A DNA stretch of 39,920 nucleotides from Deltaproteobacteria bacterium (GTDB lineage: Bacteria; Desulfobacterota; DSM-4660; Desulfatiglandales; HGW-15), in the NCBI GenBank assembly GCA_019310525.1, contig JAFDEE010000021.1:1-39920 (forward strand). The letters run 5' to 3'. Below are positions 30,586-38,928 of this stretch, piece after piece (the stretch's first letter is position 1; each line of letters opens with the position of its first letter). Below the pieces are notes generated by a model, which saw only the letters and a program-made list of their open reading frames with translations, was not told the DNA's origin and did not search any database. A program made the position numbers and the translations under genes.

Positions 30586-31575
30586 ATGTCTCAATGGTAT
30601 TTGAGTTATGATGGGAAGCAGATTGGTCCTATGGATCACGCCCAGGCCGTAGCCCAGGCCAGAAGCAACCCCAACGGTTTTGCCTGGAGGCAGGGATTCG
30701 GCAACTGGATGCCCATTTCCCAGGTCCCGGAACTGAGTGCCGCCGGAGCCCCATCGCCACCGCCCCCTGCCGCCGCAAGAGGGGCTGACGTGATCGATTA
30801 TCAGATAATGGGTGCCGAAATGCAGTTTGTGGAGGTGGAACTGGATCCAGGGGAGAGTGCGGTGGCGGAGGCCGGCGCCATGATGTACAAGGACGCCCCT
30901 GTAGAGATGCAGACCATATTCGGTGACGGATCTACCTCGGGAGAAGGCGGCGGGTTCCTGGACAAACTCATAGGGGCGGGAAAGCGGTTGATCACCGGTG
31001 AGAGTCTCTTTATGACCGTTTTTACTCACACCGGGCAGGGGAAGGCCCACGTGGCCTTCGGGGCCCCCTATCCTGGGAATATCATCCCTGTGGCCTTGAC
31101 CGATGTGGGAGGGACTCTGGTGTGCCAAAAGGACAGCTTCCTTTGTGCGGCCAAAGGAGTCTCCATCGGAATCTATTTCCAGAAGAAGATTCTTACGGGC
31201 CTTTTCGGGGGTGAGGGATTCATTATGCAAAAACTCGAAGGCGACGGGCTGGTTTTCCTTCATGCCGGGGGAACCGTAGTGGAGAGAACCCTGGGGGCCG
31301 GCGAAGTATTGCATGTGGATACCGGGTGCATAGTGGCCTTCCAGCCCAGCGTTGATTTCGATATCGTGCAGGCCGGTGGAATCAAGACCGCCCTTTTCGG
31401 TGGGGAAGGTTTTTTCTTCGCAACCCTCAGAGGTCCGGGCAGGATCTGGCTCCAGTCACTTCCTTTTTCCCGGCTTGCCGGAAGAATGCTGGAAGCGGCC
31501 CCACAAAAGGGTGGGAGTCAGGGCGAGGGATCGATACTCGGAGCCCTCGGGAACTTTATAGATGGAGACAACTAA
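30586..31575 (+). CDS. GYF_2 domain plus AIM24/TIGR00266 family protein
   Basis: This 329-residue protein starts at the ATG at 30586, just after a strong GAGGAGGTGA (30571-30580); a frame start 21 bases earlier has no such site. Residues 1-50 form a GYF_2-type domain (WYLSYDGKQIGPMDHAQAV...GFAWRQGFGNWMPISQVPEL). After a Pro-Ala linker comes the AIM24 beta-sandwich domain (about residues 70-300), with repeated Gly-rich turns such as GGEGFIMQKLEGDGLVFLHAGG and PFSRLAGRM near the end. No signal peptide is present. The molecular role of the family is not established. It probably belongs with the DUF533-like gene 66 bases upstream. Confidence 0.87.
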   Translation: MSQWYLSYDGKQIGPMDHAQAVAQARSNPNGFAWRQGFGNWMPISQVPELSAAGAPSPPPPAAARGADVIDYQIMGAEMQFVEVELDPGESAVAEAGAMMYKDAPVEMQTIFGDGSTSGEGGGFLDKLIGAGKRLITGESLFMTVFTHTGQGKAHVAFGAPYPGNIIPVALTDVGGTLVCQKDSFLCAAKGVSIGIYFQKKILTGLFGGEGFIMQKLEGDGLVFLHAGGTVVERTLGAGEVLHVDTGCIVAFQPSVDFDIVQAGGIKTALFGGEGFFFATLRGPGRIWLQSLPFSRLAGRMLEAAPQKGGSQGEGSILGALGNFIDGDN

Positions 31576-31651
31576 GTTGCCGCCCGTCCAAGAGATGGAG
31601 CGGGTCTCCGTTGTAACTTTTCCATCCTGACTGACCCTAAGGACATAGGAA

Positions 31652-31693
31652 CGGCCTCCCGGTCAAGGCGTCGTCGGCCCTTCCGGGAGGCCG
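31652..31693. terminator. Inverted repeat between convergent genes
   Basis: CGGCCTCCCGG (31652-31662) pairs perfectly with CCGGGAGGCCG (31683-31693) across a 20-base loop. It lies between the AIM24-like gene and the convergent hsp20 gene and could end transcription from both sides, although T tracts are poor. Confidence 0.6.
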
Positions 31694-31773
31694 CTTATTG
31701 AATACTTCACGACTTTTCCCGATCAATCGTGTGATTTTCTGTAGTTCCAAATCCCACGGGCCGCTCCCATCCA

Positions 31774-32184
31774 TCATTCGCTTTTAACAGCGATCTTACG
31801 GGGAGTCGCGGCTTCAGCCTTGGGAAGCTTTAATCGCAAGACCCCGTCCTTCAACTCAGCCTCTATTTTCGACTGATCGATCACCTGTGAGAGGCTAAAC
31901 TGCCGATGATATTTCCCGGTGCGATATTCCCTGATGACATCGACTTCGTTTTCCCCTTCAGGGGTCTTCACGTCTCCGTCAAGGGTCAGCACGTTTTCAC
32001 GAAGATCAATGTTGAGATCCTCGGCCTTTACACCCGGCATATCGGCCAGTAAGGTGATTTCGTTATCCGTTTCAAAAATATCCACTGCGGGGGTGAAAAC
32101 CAGGCCCGGCTTTGTTTGTTCGGCGGGTGTGGTCACTTCGGTTTTCTTTTTCGCCTGAAGGGCTTTGCTTTCGGTCTCTGCCAT
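31774..32184 (-). CDS. Hsp20 family small heat shock protein (downstream copy)
   Basis: This 136-residue ATP-independent holdase chaperone has an Ala/Lys/Glu-rich N-terminal arm (residues 1-28) followed by the alpha-crystallin domain (about 30-125), with PAVDIFETDNEITLLADMPGVK at its start and the GVLRLKLPKAE motif at its end. The C-terminus is RKIAVKSE. AAAGGAGGG lies 7 bases before the ATG. It is 41 bases downstream of a second hsp20 gene and probably shares its promoter. Paired Hsp20 proteins of different length often form mixed oligomers; that is inference here. Confidence 0.93.
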   Translation of the reverse strand: MAETESKALQAKKKTEVTTPAEQTKPGLVFTPAVDIFETDNEITLLADMPGVKAEDLNIDLRENVLTLDGDVKTPEGENEVDVIREYRTGKYHRQFSLSQVIDQSKIEAELKDGVLRLKLPKAEAATPRKIAVKSE

Positions 32185-32225
32185 GTTGAATCCCTCCTTT
32201 CATTTATGAGATGAGGCGATGGGGA

Positions 32226-32684
32226 TCATGACGTCTTGACGGGGATTGTTTTAGGTTTTGCTGTTTCAGCCTTCGGCAAGACGACCGTCAGGATACCGTT
32301 CGCGCAGCGCGCTTCAACCTTTTCCGTGTCCAGTTGGCCGGGCAGGGTGATGATCCGGCTGAATTTACCGGCCTCCCGTTCTCTTCGGTGGTAGGTGGCG
32401 TCTTCGGCCGGGATTTTCCTCTCACCCGAGATGGAGAGGGTTTCCCCGGTTACGGAGATATCCAGTTCATCGGCCTTGATACCGGGAAGTTCAGCCCGAA
32501 CGTAATAGTTGTCCTTGTCCTCCGTCACGTTCATCAAGGGAAACACGCCGGCGATGGGTTCCCTGAAAAATCCTCTCGAAAGACTTTCAGTGAGCCATTC
32601 CATCCGCCTTCGCATCCGTTCGAGCTCATCGAATGGACTCGTAAAGTCCCAGGTCGGCCAATCTGTAAGTTTTCCGAACAGCAT
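32226..32684 (-). CDS. Hsp20 family small heat shock protein (upstream copy)
   Basis: This 152-residue protein starts at the ATG 32684, chosen because AAAGGAGGGA lies just before it; a longer frame reaches 32738 without such a site. The N-terminal arm (FGKLTDWPTWDFTSPFDELERMRRRMEWL) is of the common Hsp20 type. The alpha-crystallin domain spans about residues 45-140 and ends with the GILTVVLPKAE motif; the C-terminus is KTIPVKTS, with an I-x-V anchoring motif. It is the first gene of the two-gene chaperone unit. Confidence 0.93.
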   Translation of the reverse strand: MLFGKLTDWPTWDFTSPFDELERMRRRMEWLTESLSRGFFREPIAGVFPLMNVTEDKDNYYVRAELPGIKADELDISVTGETLSISGERKIPAEDATYHRREREAGKFSRIITLPGQLDTEKVEARCANGILTVVLPKAETAKPKTIPVKTS

Positions 32685-32820
32685 GATATATCCCTCCTTT
32701 CCTTGGCCTGGTCGGCCGTATGAATGAGACCCTACCAAGAAAAAGATTTATTCATTGTAGGTTCGACCCATTCCAGGGTCTGCTGCATGTTCCACCGATC
32801 GATGGATGTCTTTGCAAAAA

Positions 32821-32848
32821 TGAATAATTCGCTTTTTCGGGATGTCAA
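32821..32848 (-). promoter_or_regulatory. Candidate heat-shock promoter for the hsp20 pair
   Basis: On the minus strand CCCCCTTGACA (TTGACA at 32848-32843) is followed after 16 bases by TATTCA (32826-32821). The -35 region resembles the CCCCCTTGAA of sigma32 promoters, but the -10 does not show CCCCAT, so either sigma70 or a heat-shock sigma factor is possible. It lies about 140 bases upstream of the first hsp20 start. Confidence 0.4.
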
Positions 32849-32956
32849 GGGGGTGTCCCAGATTTTGGCTCGCAGGGGAGGGCGCCTTTCGGATTGGGGT
32901 ATCCCGTTGTCCGAAAATGGTGTGAGGGTTGGGGGTGCCGCGCGGCCTGAATAGCT

Positions 32957-33991
32957 CTACCCTGTTACTTCCGTGATCCAGTCTATATGTTCCAGGTACC
33001 AATCCACCGTCTTTTTCAGACCATCTTCAAAGGAAACGGTTTGATTCCAGCCGAGTTTTTCCCGCAGTTTCCGGTCATCAATAGCATATCTCCTGTCATG
33101 GCTCGGGCGGTCCTTCACGAACCGGATCAGTTCCCGCCTCGACCTGCCGGAAAGCATTCCCAGTTTCTCGTCCATATAGTCGCAGATTTGATGGACGAGT
33201 TCCAGATTCCGCTTTTCACAGTGACCGCCGATGTTGAAATGCTCTCCGGGAGGAGCCTTTTCAAGGATAAGGAGAAGAGCCCTGCAATGGTCCTCAACGT
33301 AAAGCCAGTCTCTTATGTTCAGGCCGTCCCCGTAAACAGGGATTTCCTTGCCCGTTCTCGCGTTGTTGATGGCAAGGGGAATGAATTTTTCTGGGAATTG
33401 GAAAGGCCCGTAGTTGTTGGAACAGTTTGTTATAATGGCGGGCAGTCCATAAGTCTTGAAATAAGCCCTCACGAGATGATCTGAAGCCGCCTTGCTGGCG
33501 GAGTAAGGGCTGGATGGATCGTATGGGGTGTTTTCCGTAAAATAACCGGACTCCCCCAATGATCCGTAGACCTCATCTGTTGAAATGTGGAGGAATCGAT
33601 ATGGTTGAAGGTCTTCCTGACTTTCCAGAGGCCAGTATTTCCGGCAGGCTTCAAGGAGCACGAAGGTCCCGTAGATGTTCGTTTGGATGAAGGCGTCGGG
33701 GGAGGCGATGCTCCGATCCACGTGGGATTCCGCCGCGAAGTGAACCACCCAGGTGATTTGCTCTTCCGTGAAAAGGGCCTCCACCGTCTCTCTATCCGCG
33801 ATGTCCCCCTTGACGAAGCGATAGCGATCAGGGTAGTTCCTTTCAACATCACGAAGGTTGGCGACATTGCCGGCATAGGTCAACTTATCCAGGTTGATTA
33901 CATGGACGTCAGTGCGTTCATGCAATAGGTGCCTGATGAAATTGCACCCGATAAAACCGCAACCGCCGGTAACAAGGATATTCTTGGTCAT
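32957..33991 (-). CDS. rfbB: dTDP-glucose 4,6-dehydratase
   Basis: This 344-residue extended short-chain dehydrogenase converts dTDP-D-glucose to dTDP-4-keto-6-deoxy-D-glucose, the second step towards dTDP-rhamnose and related sugars. The NAD-binding motif TGGCGFIG is at the N-terminus. DKLTYAGN, HFAAESHVDRSI, STDEVYG and the catalytic YSASK are present, as is NCSNNYGPFQFPEKFIPL. I chose the ATG at 33991 (MTKNILVTGG), which places the glycine motif at the usual distance; the frame extends 10 codons further upstream. The other dTDP-rhamnose genes (rfbA, rfbC, rfbD) are not in the window. Confidence 0.96.
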   Translation of the reverse strand: MTKNILVTGGCGFIGCNFIRHLLHERTDVHVINLDKLTYAGNVANLRDVERNYPDRYRFVKGDIADRETVEALFTEEQITWVVHFAAESHVDRSIASPDAFIQTNIYGTFVLLEACRKYWPLESQEDLQPYRFLHISTDEVYGSLGESGYFTENTPYDPSSPYSASKAASDHLVRAYFKTYGLPAIITNCSNNYGPFQFPEKFIPLAINNARTGKEIPVYGDGLNIRDWLYVEDHCRALLLILEKAPPGEHFNIGGHCEKRNLELVHQICDYMDEKLGMLSGRSRRELIRFVKDRPSHDRRYAIDDRKLREKLGWNQTVSFEDGLKKTVDWYLEHIDWITEVTG

Positions 33992-34433
33992 TTTCAAAGG
34001 AGTCTCCGTGGCAGGCCTCAAAAAAAGGCCAAAATGCCTCTCTTAAGCAGTTTTCCCGCATGCCGTCGTGGCTTCCGGAGCGCAGCACAGGTTTCACATT
34101 CCCGTTCAGGGAGAAAGTATTAGCTTTACGGCCTGCCTGACCTGTTTTGACTTCATGGACGGGAAAAGTATATTCTTGACGATCCCTGACAGGCCCTTTT
34201 TCCCGGATACCTGATTATTCTATATTATGCAAAATTTTTGCCTAAAAGTTCCGGCCTGTGTCCTTAATATCCCATTCTGATAATGGGAGGAAATCTCTCG
34301 CCTTCCTTGACCTTGAACAAAATCGAACCCTTTTCAACGGTCTCAAACGTATGGGAAAATCCCTTCCCCAGGATAGGAGGTGTCGGAATAACCGGCTTCC
34401 GCCATGTCTTTGACGCCCCCTTTTCGCCTTGCC
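33992..34433. other. Intergenic stretch between rfbB and the GTPase pair
   Basis: No gene was seen. On the minus strand a CATAAT (34229-34224) in an AT-rich patch may be the -10 of an rfbB promoter, though no convincing -35 was found. The right part carries fragments of the dispersed repeats (34263-34344). Confidence 0.45.
34263..34344 (-). repeat. Partial inverted copy of the dispersed repeat (fragment E)
   Basis: The hairpin block CTTAATAT-CCCATTCTGATAATGGG (34263-34287) is followed by CGCCTTCCTTGACCTTG (34300-34316), the reverse complement of the copy A module CAAGGTCAAGGAAGGCG (238-254). Next comes AACAAAATCGAAC and then CCCTTTTCAACGGTCTC (34328-34344), a diverged form of the 17-mer. Confidence 0.6.
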
Positions 34434-36200
34434 TCAGTTGCGCTCGCTACGTTTTTCAACAGCCTGTTGAGGGCTCCCTGGATTTTGGGGTTTCTCCAAA
34501 AGAGAGTCGAGAGCGGATTTTCTTTCCCTGACTTCTGTCACCAGATCCTTCATTCCCTCGAACAGATCCCTGACCTCGTCTCCCCACGCCTTGCGAAGGA
34601 AGATCTTGAACCGTTCCCTCAGTTCTTCTCCGTGACGGCGCAGTTTTACGGCATAACGGGTATAGATGCGGATGGAAAGCAGAAGGTTGAGAAGAGCATA
34701 GGTTGCCAGAGCGGCAAGCCCCTGGGAACTGAAAAGGTTTTGAATCAGTGTGATAAGGAGCCCTATGATGGAGGCAGGCCCTGGTTCTTTCAGGGCTTGG
34801 TGCCATGCGTTTCCGCCTACGGCGAAAAGAAGAAACAAGAACAGGATCAGACGGCAGACCCACTGGATGAACCAGAGAAGACGGAAAGAAGGAATGGGTG
34901 GATCGGAGGTCAAGGAATCGGCTTCCTGCGACAGGATTTCTTCCAGCTTCTCGGCTCGTATACTTGCCCGAACCGTGTCACTTTTCAGCCTTCCGTAAGG
35001 GGAAGGAAGGCCTTCTGCCATGAGGATGCGGTCCAGCCGCGCTTCGAGGCCTTCAAGGCGTTTCTTGAATGCAGCGGCGATTTCCTTTGGAAGGGAAGGT
35101 GATACCGGTTCGGACGAGAAGGAGCGGCCATTGGCAGGATTCGGTAGAAGGGCCCGTAAGGTCATGAATACCAGGAAACCTGGGCCCGACGGGAGATAGG
35201 AATCTTGCTTTTGCAGCAGGATTTGCGGAAAAAAGTTTTCGCGGACCTGTTTCTCAATAACAGTGTCCCCGGCCGCGATCCACCGGGGAAATTCTTTTTC
35301 GAGTTCTCCCTGGAGATCCTCCAGAATCTTTTGGAAGACTTCAAGATTTCGGGCCTCTTCTCGAAGCGGATCAAGGAAGGTGCGGATTTCCACGTCCAGG
35401 TTCGCGGCCTTGACGGCGCGGATGTGCTTCATATCCCTTTGGCGGAAAAGGTCTCTGCGGAATATCGGGAACTGGTTCCAGGTTGATGGATCCCTTTCAA
35501 GGACCTCCTCGGCGGAAAGAAGATAGATGAGGGGATCACTCACTCCGTGCAGGGTGAGGTATTGGCGAAAATTTTCGACGAGGCGGGCCATCCGGTCATA
35601 GCCCATTTCCAGGGACTCGTCCTTGAAGAGAAGATCTGCCTTGTTCAGCACGAAGACGAAATTGCCCGGGGATTTGACCGTTCCTGCAAGAACCTCGTAG
35701 AATCGCCCATCAGCATATTTTTCAGGCGAGGTGACCCAGACCAGGATATCCAGTTTTTCGAGAAACCTCGCCACATGGTCACGATGCTCGAACAGGATGC
35801 TGTCGAAATCCGGTAGATCGCAGAGGAGGACCTGGAGTATCGATCGGCTGTCATGGACGATCTCGCGCCATGGTAAACCTTCCAGATCAAGATCAGGCAA
35901 TGGGGCTTCATTGTGCCTGTATATGAGAATACGGTCGGTATGGGGCCTCCGGTGGTCGGCGGAGGAGATGTTCTCACCGGCAAGGGCGTTCATGAGTGTG
36001 GATTTGCCAACCCCTGTTCCGCCGAGGAGTCCGACAGTCAGGAAGCCCCTTTCCACATCGGCGAGCTTCCCGGCGAGCTCATCCGCCTTTTTCAGGAGGT
36101 CATGCCTTTTTTCCGGGGGCAGGGTCAGGAATTCCCCTTGCTCCAGCATGGAGGTTGTCCTGTCAAGGGTTTCTTTGAGTTCTCGAATCGATCTTTCCAT
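34434..36200 (-). CDS. Membrane-associated dynamin-like GTPase (second of a tandem pair)
   Basis: This 588-residue protein has a short N-terminal helical region, then a GTPase domain with P-loop GGTGVGKST (60-68), G3 as D128-LPD (DxPD instead of DxxG) and G4 as NKAD (186-189). The motif VTSPEKYAD (156-164) recurs in the paralogue upstream. A long helical, charged middle (about 265-430) is followed by two hydrophobic stretches (about 441-463 and 477-510) and a basic C-terminal helix. This layout, GTPase head, helical stalk and membrane segments, resembles bacterial dynamin-like proteins. It starts 15 bases after the paralogue's stop and is probably co-transcribed. The cellular role is unknown. 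Confidence 0.8.
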   Translation of the reverse strand: MERSIRELKETLDRTTSMLEQGEFLTLPPEKRHDLLKKADELAGKLADVERGFLTVGLLGGTGVGKSTLMNALAGENISSADHRRPHTDRILIYRHNEAPLPDLDLEGLPWREIVHDSRSILQVLLCDLPDFDSILFEHRDHVARFLEKLDILVWVTSPEKYADGRFYEVLAGTVKSPGNFVFVLNKADLLFKDESLEMGYDRMARLVENFRQYLTLHGVSDPLIYLLSAEEVLERDPSTWNQFPIFRRDLFRQRDMKHIRAVKAANLDVEIRTFLDPLREEARNLEVFQKILEDLQGELEKEFPRWIAAGDTVIEKQVRENFFPQILLQKQDSYLPSGPGFLVFMTLRALLPNPANGRSFSSEPVSPSLPKEIAAAFKKRLEGLEARLDRILMAEGLPSPYGRLKSDTVRASIRAEKLEEILSQEADSLTSDPPIPSFRLLWFIQWVCRLILFLFLLFAVGGNAWHQALKEPGPASIIGLLITLIQNLFSSQGLAALATYALLNLLLSIRIYTRYAVKLRRHGEELRERFKIFLRKAWGDEVRDLFEGMKDLVTEVRERKSALDSLLEKPQNPGSPQQAVEKRSERN

Positions 36201-36215
36201 GAGGGTGAATAATCC

Positions 36216-37952
36216 TCAAGTCTGGTTTGCACCAAGTCGGGAGTGAAGGGTTTTCAACCTCTCCAGGGTTTCAGGAGGAGTTGACAGGGAGAAGAGGCAG
36301 TCCTCATAGCGCTGTTTCTGAAGCCTTAAGACGGATAAAAGCCCTTCCCGGTAACGGCGGGACAATTCCCCCGCCACTCGCTGGATTTCCTGGTAAGCGA
36401 AAAGCTCGATGGCCCCCTTGGTGACAAATGGGGCGAGCACGGAATCAAGGGTCGCATCAAGGAGAGTGAACCCTCCCCCGACGGCCGTTTCCAGGGAAAG
36501 GATCAGAATTCCCCACAGGATCGATGTCGAATAGATGCCCCATTTTTTCCCTTTGGGAATCTCCCGGGAGAGCTTGCGAAAGGTTTCCTCCAGCCAACCG
36601 TACAGTTCCTCCTGTTTTTTGAAGAGGTGCCTTTCCACGGCCTCCCTGTCAAGACCTATCTCCGGGCGGCGAGCCATTTCCCATAGGGGGCTGTTCCGCT
36701 CCGGAAACGGGATACTCTCCAGAACCCGTACATTGAAGGTATCCAGACTCCTCAGCACAGGTTCAAGATTCATCTTTTCACGGATTTCAGAAAGTTCCTC
36801 CTCACGGGACTTCCCGCGGGGAGGGGTGTAAAATCCAAGGATATGAAGGGGAACTTGCAGCAGATTCCTAACAAACCTCCTGGGCCCGGCCAGGATATCA
36901 TAGCGGGCGAAGAGTCTCTTGATTTCTCTTTTCAGGTATTCCCTGCTCCTTTGGGAGAACCGCTCCTTCTCCTCTTCCAGAAGCTCCCGGGAAACCTCGG
37001 CAAGGAGGGAATCCACCCCGTCCAACCACCGGCCGGCCGCTTCCCTTTCCTCCTCGAGAATCTCGATCACACGACCGGTCCGGATCCTGAGATCTTTTGC
37101 GCGGTTCCTCCTGAGGGTGGCCCGAATCCTGGATTGGTTCTCCGGGGAGAGTTCCTTCAAAAGATGTTCCTTGAACCCCAGGAAACCGGGATCCTTGAGG
37201 ATCTGCCCTTGAACCTCTTTCCCGGCAAAGGGAATCACTCCGATTCGGTTTTCCTCGATGGCGAGGTCCTGGTCCCGGAGGAATTCCTTCACCTCACGGG
37301 GCCCGAACGGCCTTCTAGCCTTGTTTGCCAGGACGAAACAGGGTTTTTGATCCAGAAATGTTTGCCTGAGAAAACGGAAGGGAATCTCGTCGGCATACTT
37401 CTCCTGGCTTGTCACGAAAACCACGATATCGGCCAGGAGGTAGATGTTTTGGGTTATCTTCCTGTTTTCGGGTTCCAGGCTGTCCACATCAGGAGTGTCG
37501 ACCAGGACGGTGTGGCGTAAGTCTTCGTGGTCGTGGGTGAATACCTGGAGTTTGCCTGGAATTCCACGGGTAGGTTTCAGTGGGATGCCCTCCCTGGCGG
37601 GTCGGGCCTGGAGCATGTCTGGGAACGGGAATCCCTCTTCCATCCAGGAGTCCTGGTGGGCATAGGCCAGGGAACCGCGGGTCTTGGGCCTTTCGATTCC
37701 CGTAATGCTCAGCATTTTTCCGCAAAGGGCGTTGAAGAGGGTGGATTTGCCCGTACCGGTCCCTCCCAGGAACACCACCCAGATGCTGGGGGATTGATCC
37801 TTGTACATGAAGGTGCGGATTCTGCCGGGAAGATCTTGGGCCAGGGTATCGATTTCAAAGGCCCCGGGAGTCAGGCCGGGACAAATGAGAGGTTCCTCTC
37901 CCAGCAGGTCTCCAAAGGAGGGGACGGAATTGTCCGCTTGGCGCTTATTCAT
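36216..37952 (-). CDS. Membrane-associated dynamin-like GTPase (first of a tandem pair)
   Basis: This is a 578-residue protein from the ATG at 37952; the frame runs 37 codons further upstream, but that part has poor character. The P-loop is GGTGTGKST (63-71), G3 is D152-TPD (DxPD), and the G4 position reads NKAR (210-213) where GTPases normally have NKxD, so base specificity may be altered. VTSQEKYAD (180-188) matches the paralogue. A helical charged region (about 290-470) leads to a hydrophobic segment (about 471-512) and a C-terminal amphipathic helix. The ribosome binding site is weak. The divergent PhoU-like gene starts 322 bases away on the other strand. Confidence 0.78.
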   Translation of the reverse strand: MNKRQADNSVPSFGDLLGEEPLICPGLTPGAFEIDTLAQDLPGRIRTFMYKDQSPSIWVVFLGGTGTGKSTLFNALCGKMLSITGIERPKTRGSLAYAHQDSWMEEGFPFPDMLQARPAREGIPLKPTRGIPGKLQVFTHDHEDLRHTVLVDTPDVDSLEPENRKITQNIYLLADIVVFVTSQEKYADEIPFRFLRQTFLDQKPCFVLANKARRPFGPREVKEFLRDQDLAIEENRIGVIPFAGKEVQGQILKDPGFLGFKEHLLKELSPENQSRIRATLRRNRAKDLRIRTGRVIEILEEEREAAGRWLDGVDSLLAEVSRELLEEEKERFSQRSREYLKREIKRLFARYDILAGPRRFVRNLLQVPLHILGFYTPPRGKSREEELSEIREKMNLEPVLRSLDTFNVRVLESIPFPERNSPLWEMARRPEIGLDREAVERHLFKKQEELYGWLEETFRKLSREIPKGKKWGIYSTSILWGILILSLETAVGGGFTLLDATLDSVLAPFVTKGAIELFAYQEIQRVAGELSRRYREGLLSVLRLQKQRYEDCLFSLSTPPETLERLKTLHSRLGANQT

Positions 37953-38170
37953 TACCGTTTCAGCCGAATTTCCAAGGGCTTCTATGCCGATTCGCGGCAG
38001 AAGGAGTATTCCCGGAAGAGACGGGCGAATAAGCACTATAAGCCAAAGACCGGTCCCTGTCAAACCGGGGAAAGGACCGGTTGGAGGAGGGAGTGGTGTT
38101 CGGCCTCACAAAGGGAATATTTGACACCTTTTCTTGATTGCTGGTAAAAGGAGTGAAATAGATGCTCCCT

Positions 38171-38220
38171 CGGGCCGGAGGCTTTACCTTGAACAAAATC
38201 GAACATTTTTCAAAGGTCGC
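38171..38220 (-). repeat. Partial inverted copy of the dispersed repeat (fragment D)
   Basis: The bases CGGGCCGGAGGCTTTACC (38171-38188) plus TTGAACAAAAT are the reverse complement of the block in copy C (about 16393-16422), with one mismatch. CATTTTTCAAAGGTCGC (38204-38220) follows. It lies 54 bases before the PhoU-like gene start, in what should be its leader. Confidence 0.6.
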
Positions 38221-38274
38221 GCAGGGGTTTGCCTTGAGCAACATATTGATGAATACTTTTCCTGGGGAAGGCGC

Positions 38275-38928
38275 ATGTTTGGATTTCTTTTCCGAAAGCA
38301 AAGAATGGTGGAAGAACTCATCGGGAAATACCTGGATAATCTCAGGATGACCCAGGAGTATTTCACCGAGGCCCTGAATATCTGCCTGGAGGGGAGCTGT
38401 AAGGGGGATTTCGATTTCATGACCGAGCAGACCCACAAGCACGAATCCAGGGCGGACGATATCAGGGATGAAATCAAGGATCTGATGTATAGCAAAGCCC
38501 TGTTGCCCGAGTCCCGTGGAGATATCATGGGATTGCTGGAGGCCATGGACCTGATCCCAGGTATCTTCGAGCGACTCCTTTTCATGATAGGGACCGAGAA
38601 GATTGAGATCCCGGAATTCATCGTTACGGACGTAAAAGAACTCATTGAATACTCCCTGGCAAGTTTTGATCTCATGATCAAGCAAGTAGAGGCTCTTTTC
38701 AAGAGAGGCGGGGAGATCCGCTCCATGGTTTCGGTCATCGATCGCAACGAGAGCCATTGTGACCACATCGAAAGAAGGATCATAGCCGCTATCTTCTCTT
38801 CACCAACCCTTGACCCTTTCAGGAAGATCCTCCTCAAGGAACTCATTGTGACCATGGGAGATATTTCCGACCAGGCCGACCGGGTATCCAAGAGGGTCAA
38901 CATCATCAGCATGAAGAGAATCGTGTAA
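38275..38928 (+). CDS. PhoU-like DUF47 family protein (Pit accessory)
   Basis: This 217-residue all-helical protein of the DUF47/TIGR00153 group is distantly related to PhoU. The ATG at 38275 (MFGFLFRKQRMVEELIG) follows GGGGAAGG; the longer frame from 38134 runs through repeat fragment D and is not credible. Acidic metal-binding PhoU-type motifs are visible (EQTHKHESRADDIRDEIK about residues 51-68 and DRNESHCDHIERRI near 157-170). Its TAA shares a base with the ATG of the phosphate transporter gene, an arrangement common for DUF47-pit pairs, where the first protein is thought to modulate transport. Confidence 0.92.
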   Translation: MFGFLFRKQRMVEELIGKYLDNLRMTQEYFTEALNICLEGSCKGDFDFMTEQTHKHESRADDIRDEIKDLMYSKALLPESRGDIMGLLEAMDLIPGIFERLLFMIGTEKIEIPEFIVTDVKELIEYSLASFDLMIKQVEALFKRGGEIRSMVSVIDRNESHCDHIERRIIAAIFSSPTLDPFRKILLKELIVTMGDISDQADRVSKRVNIISMKRIV

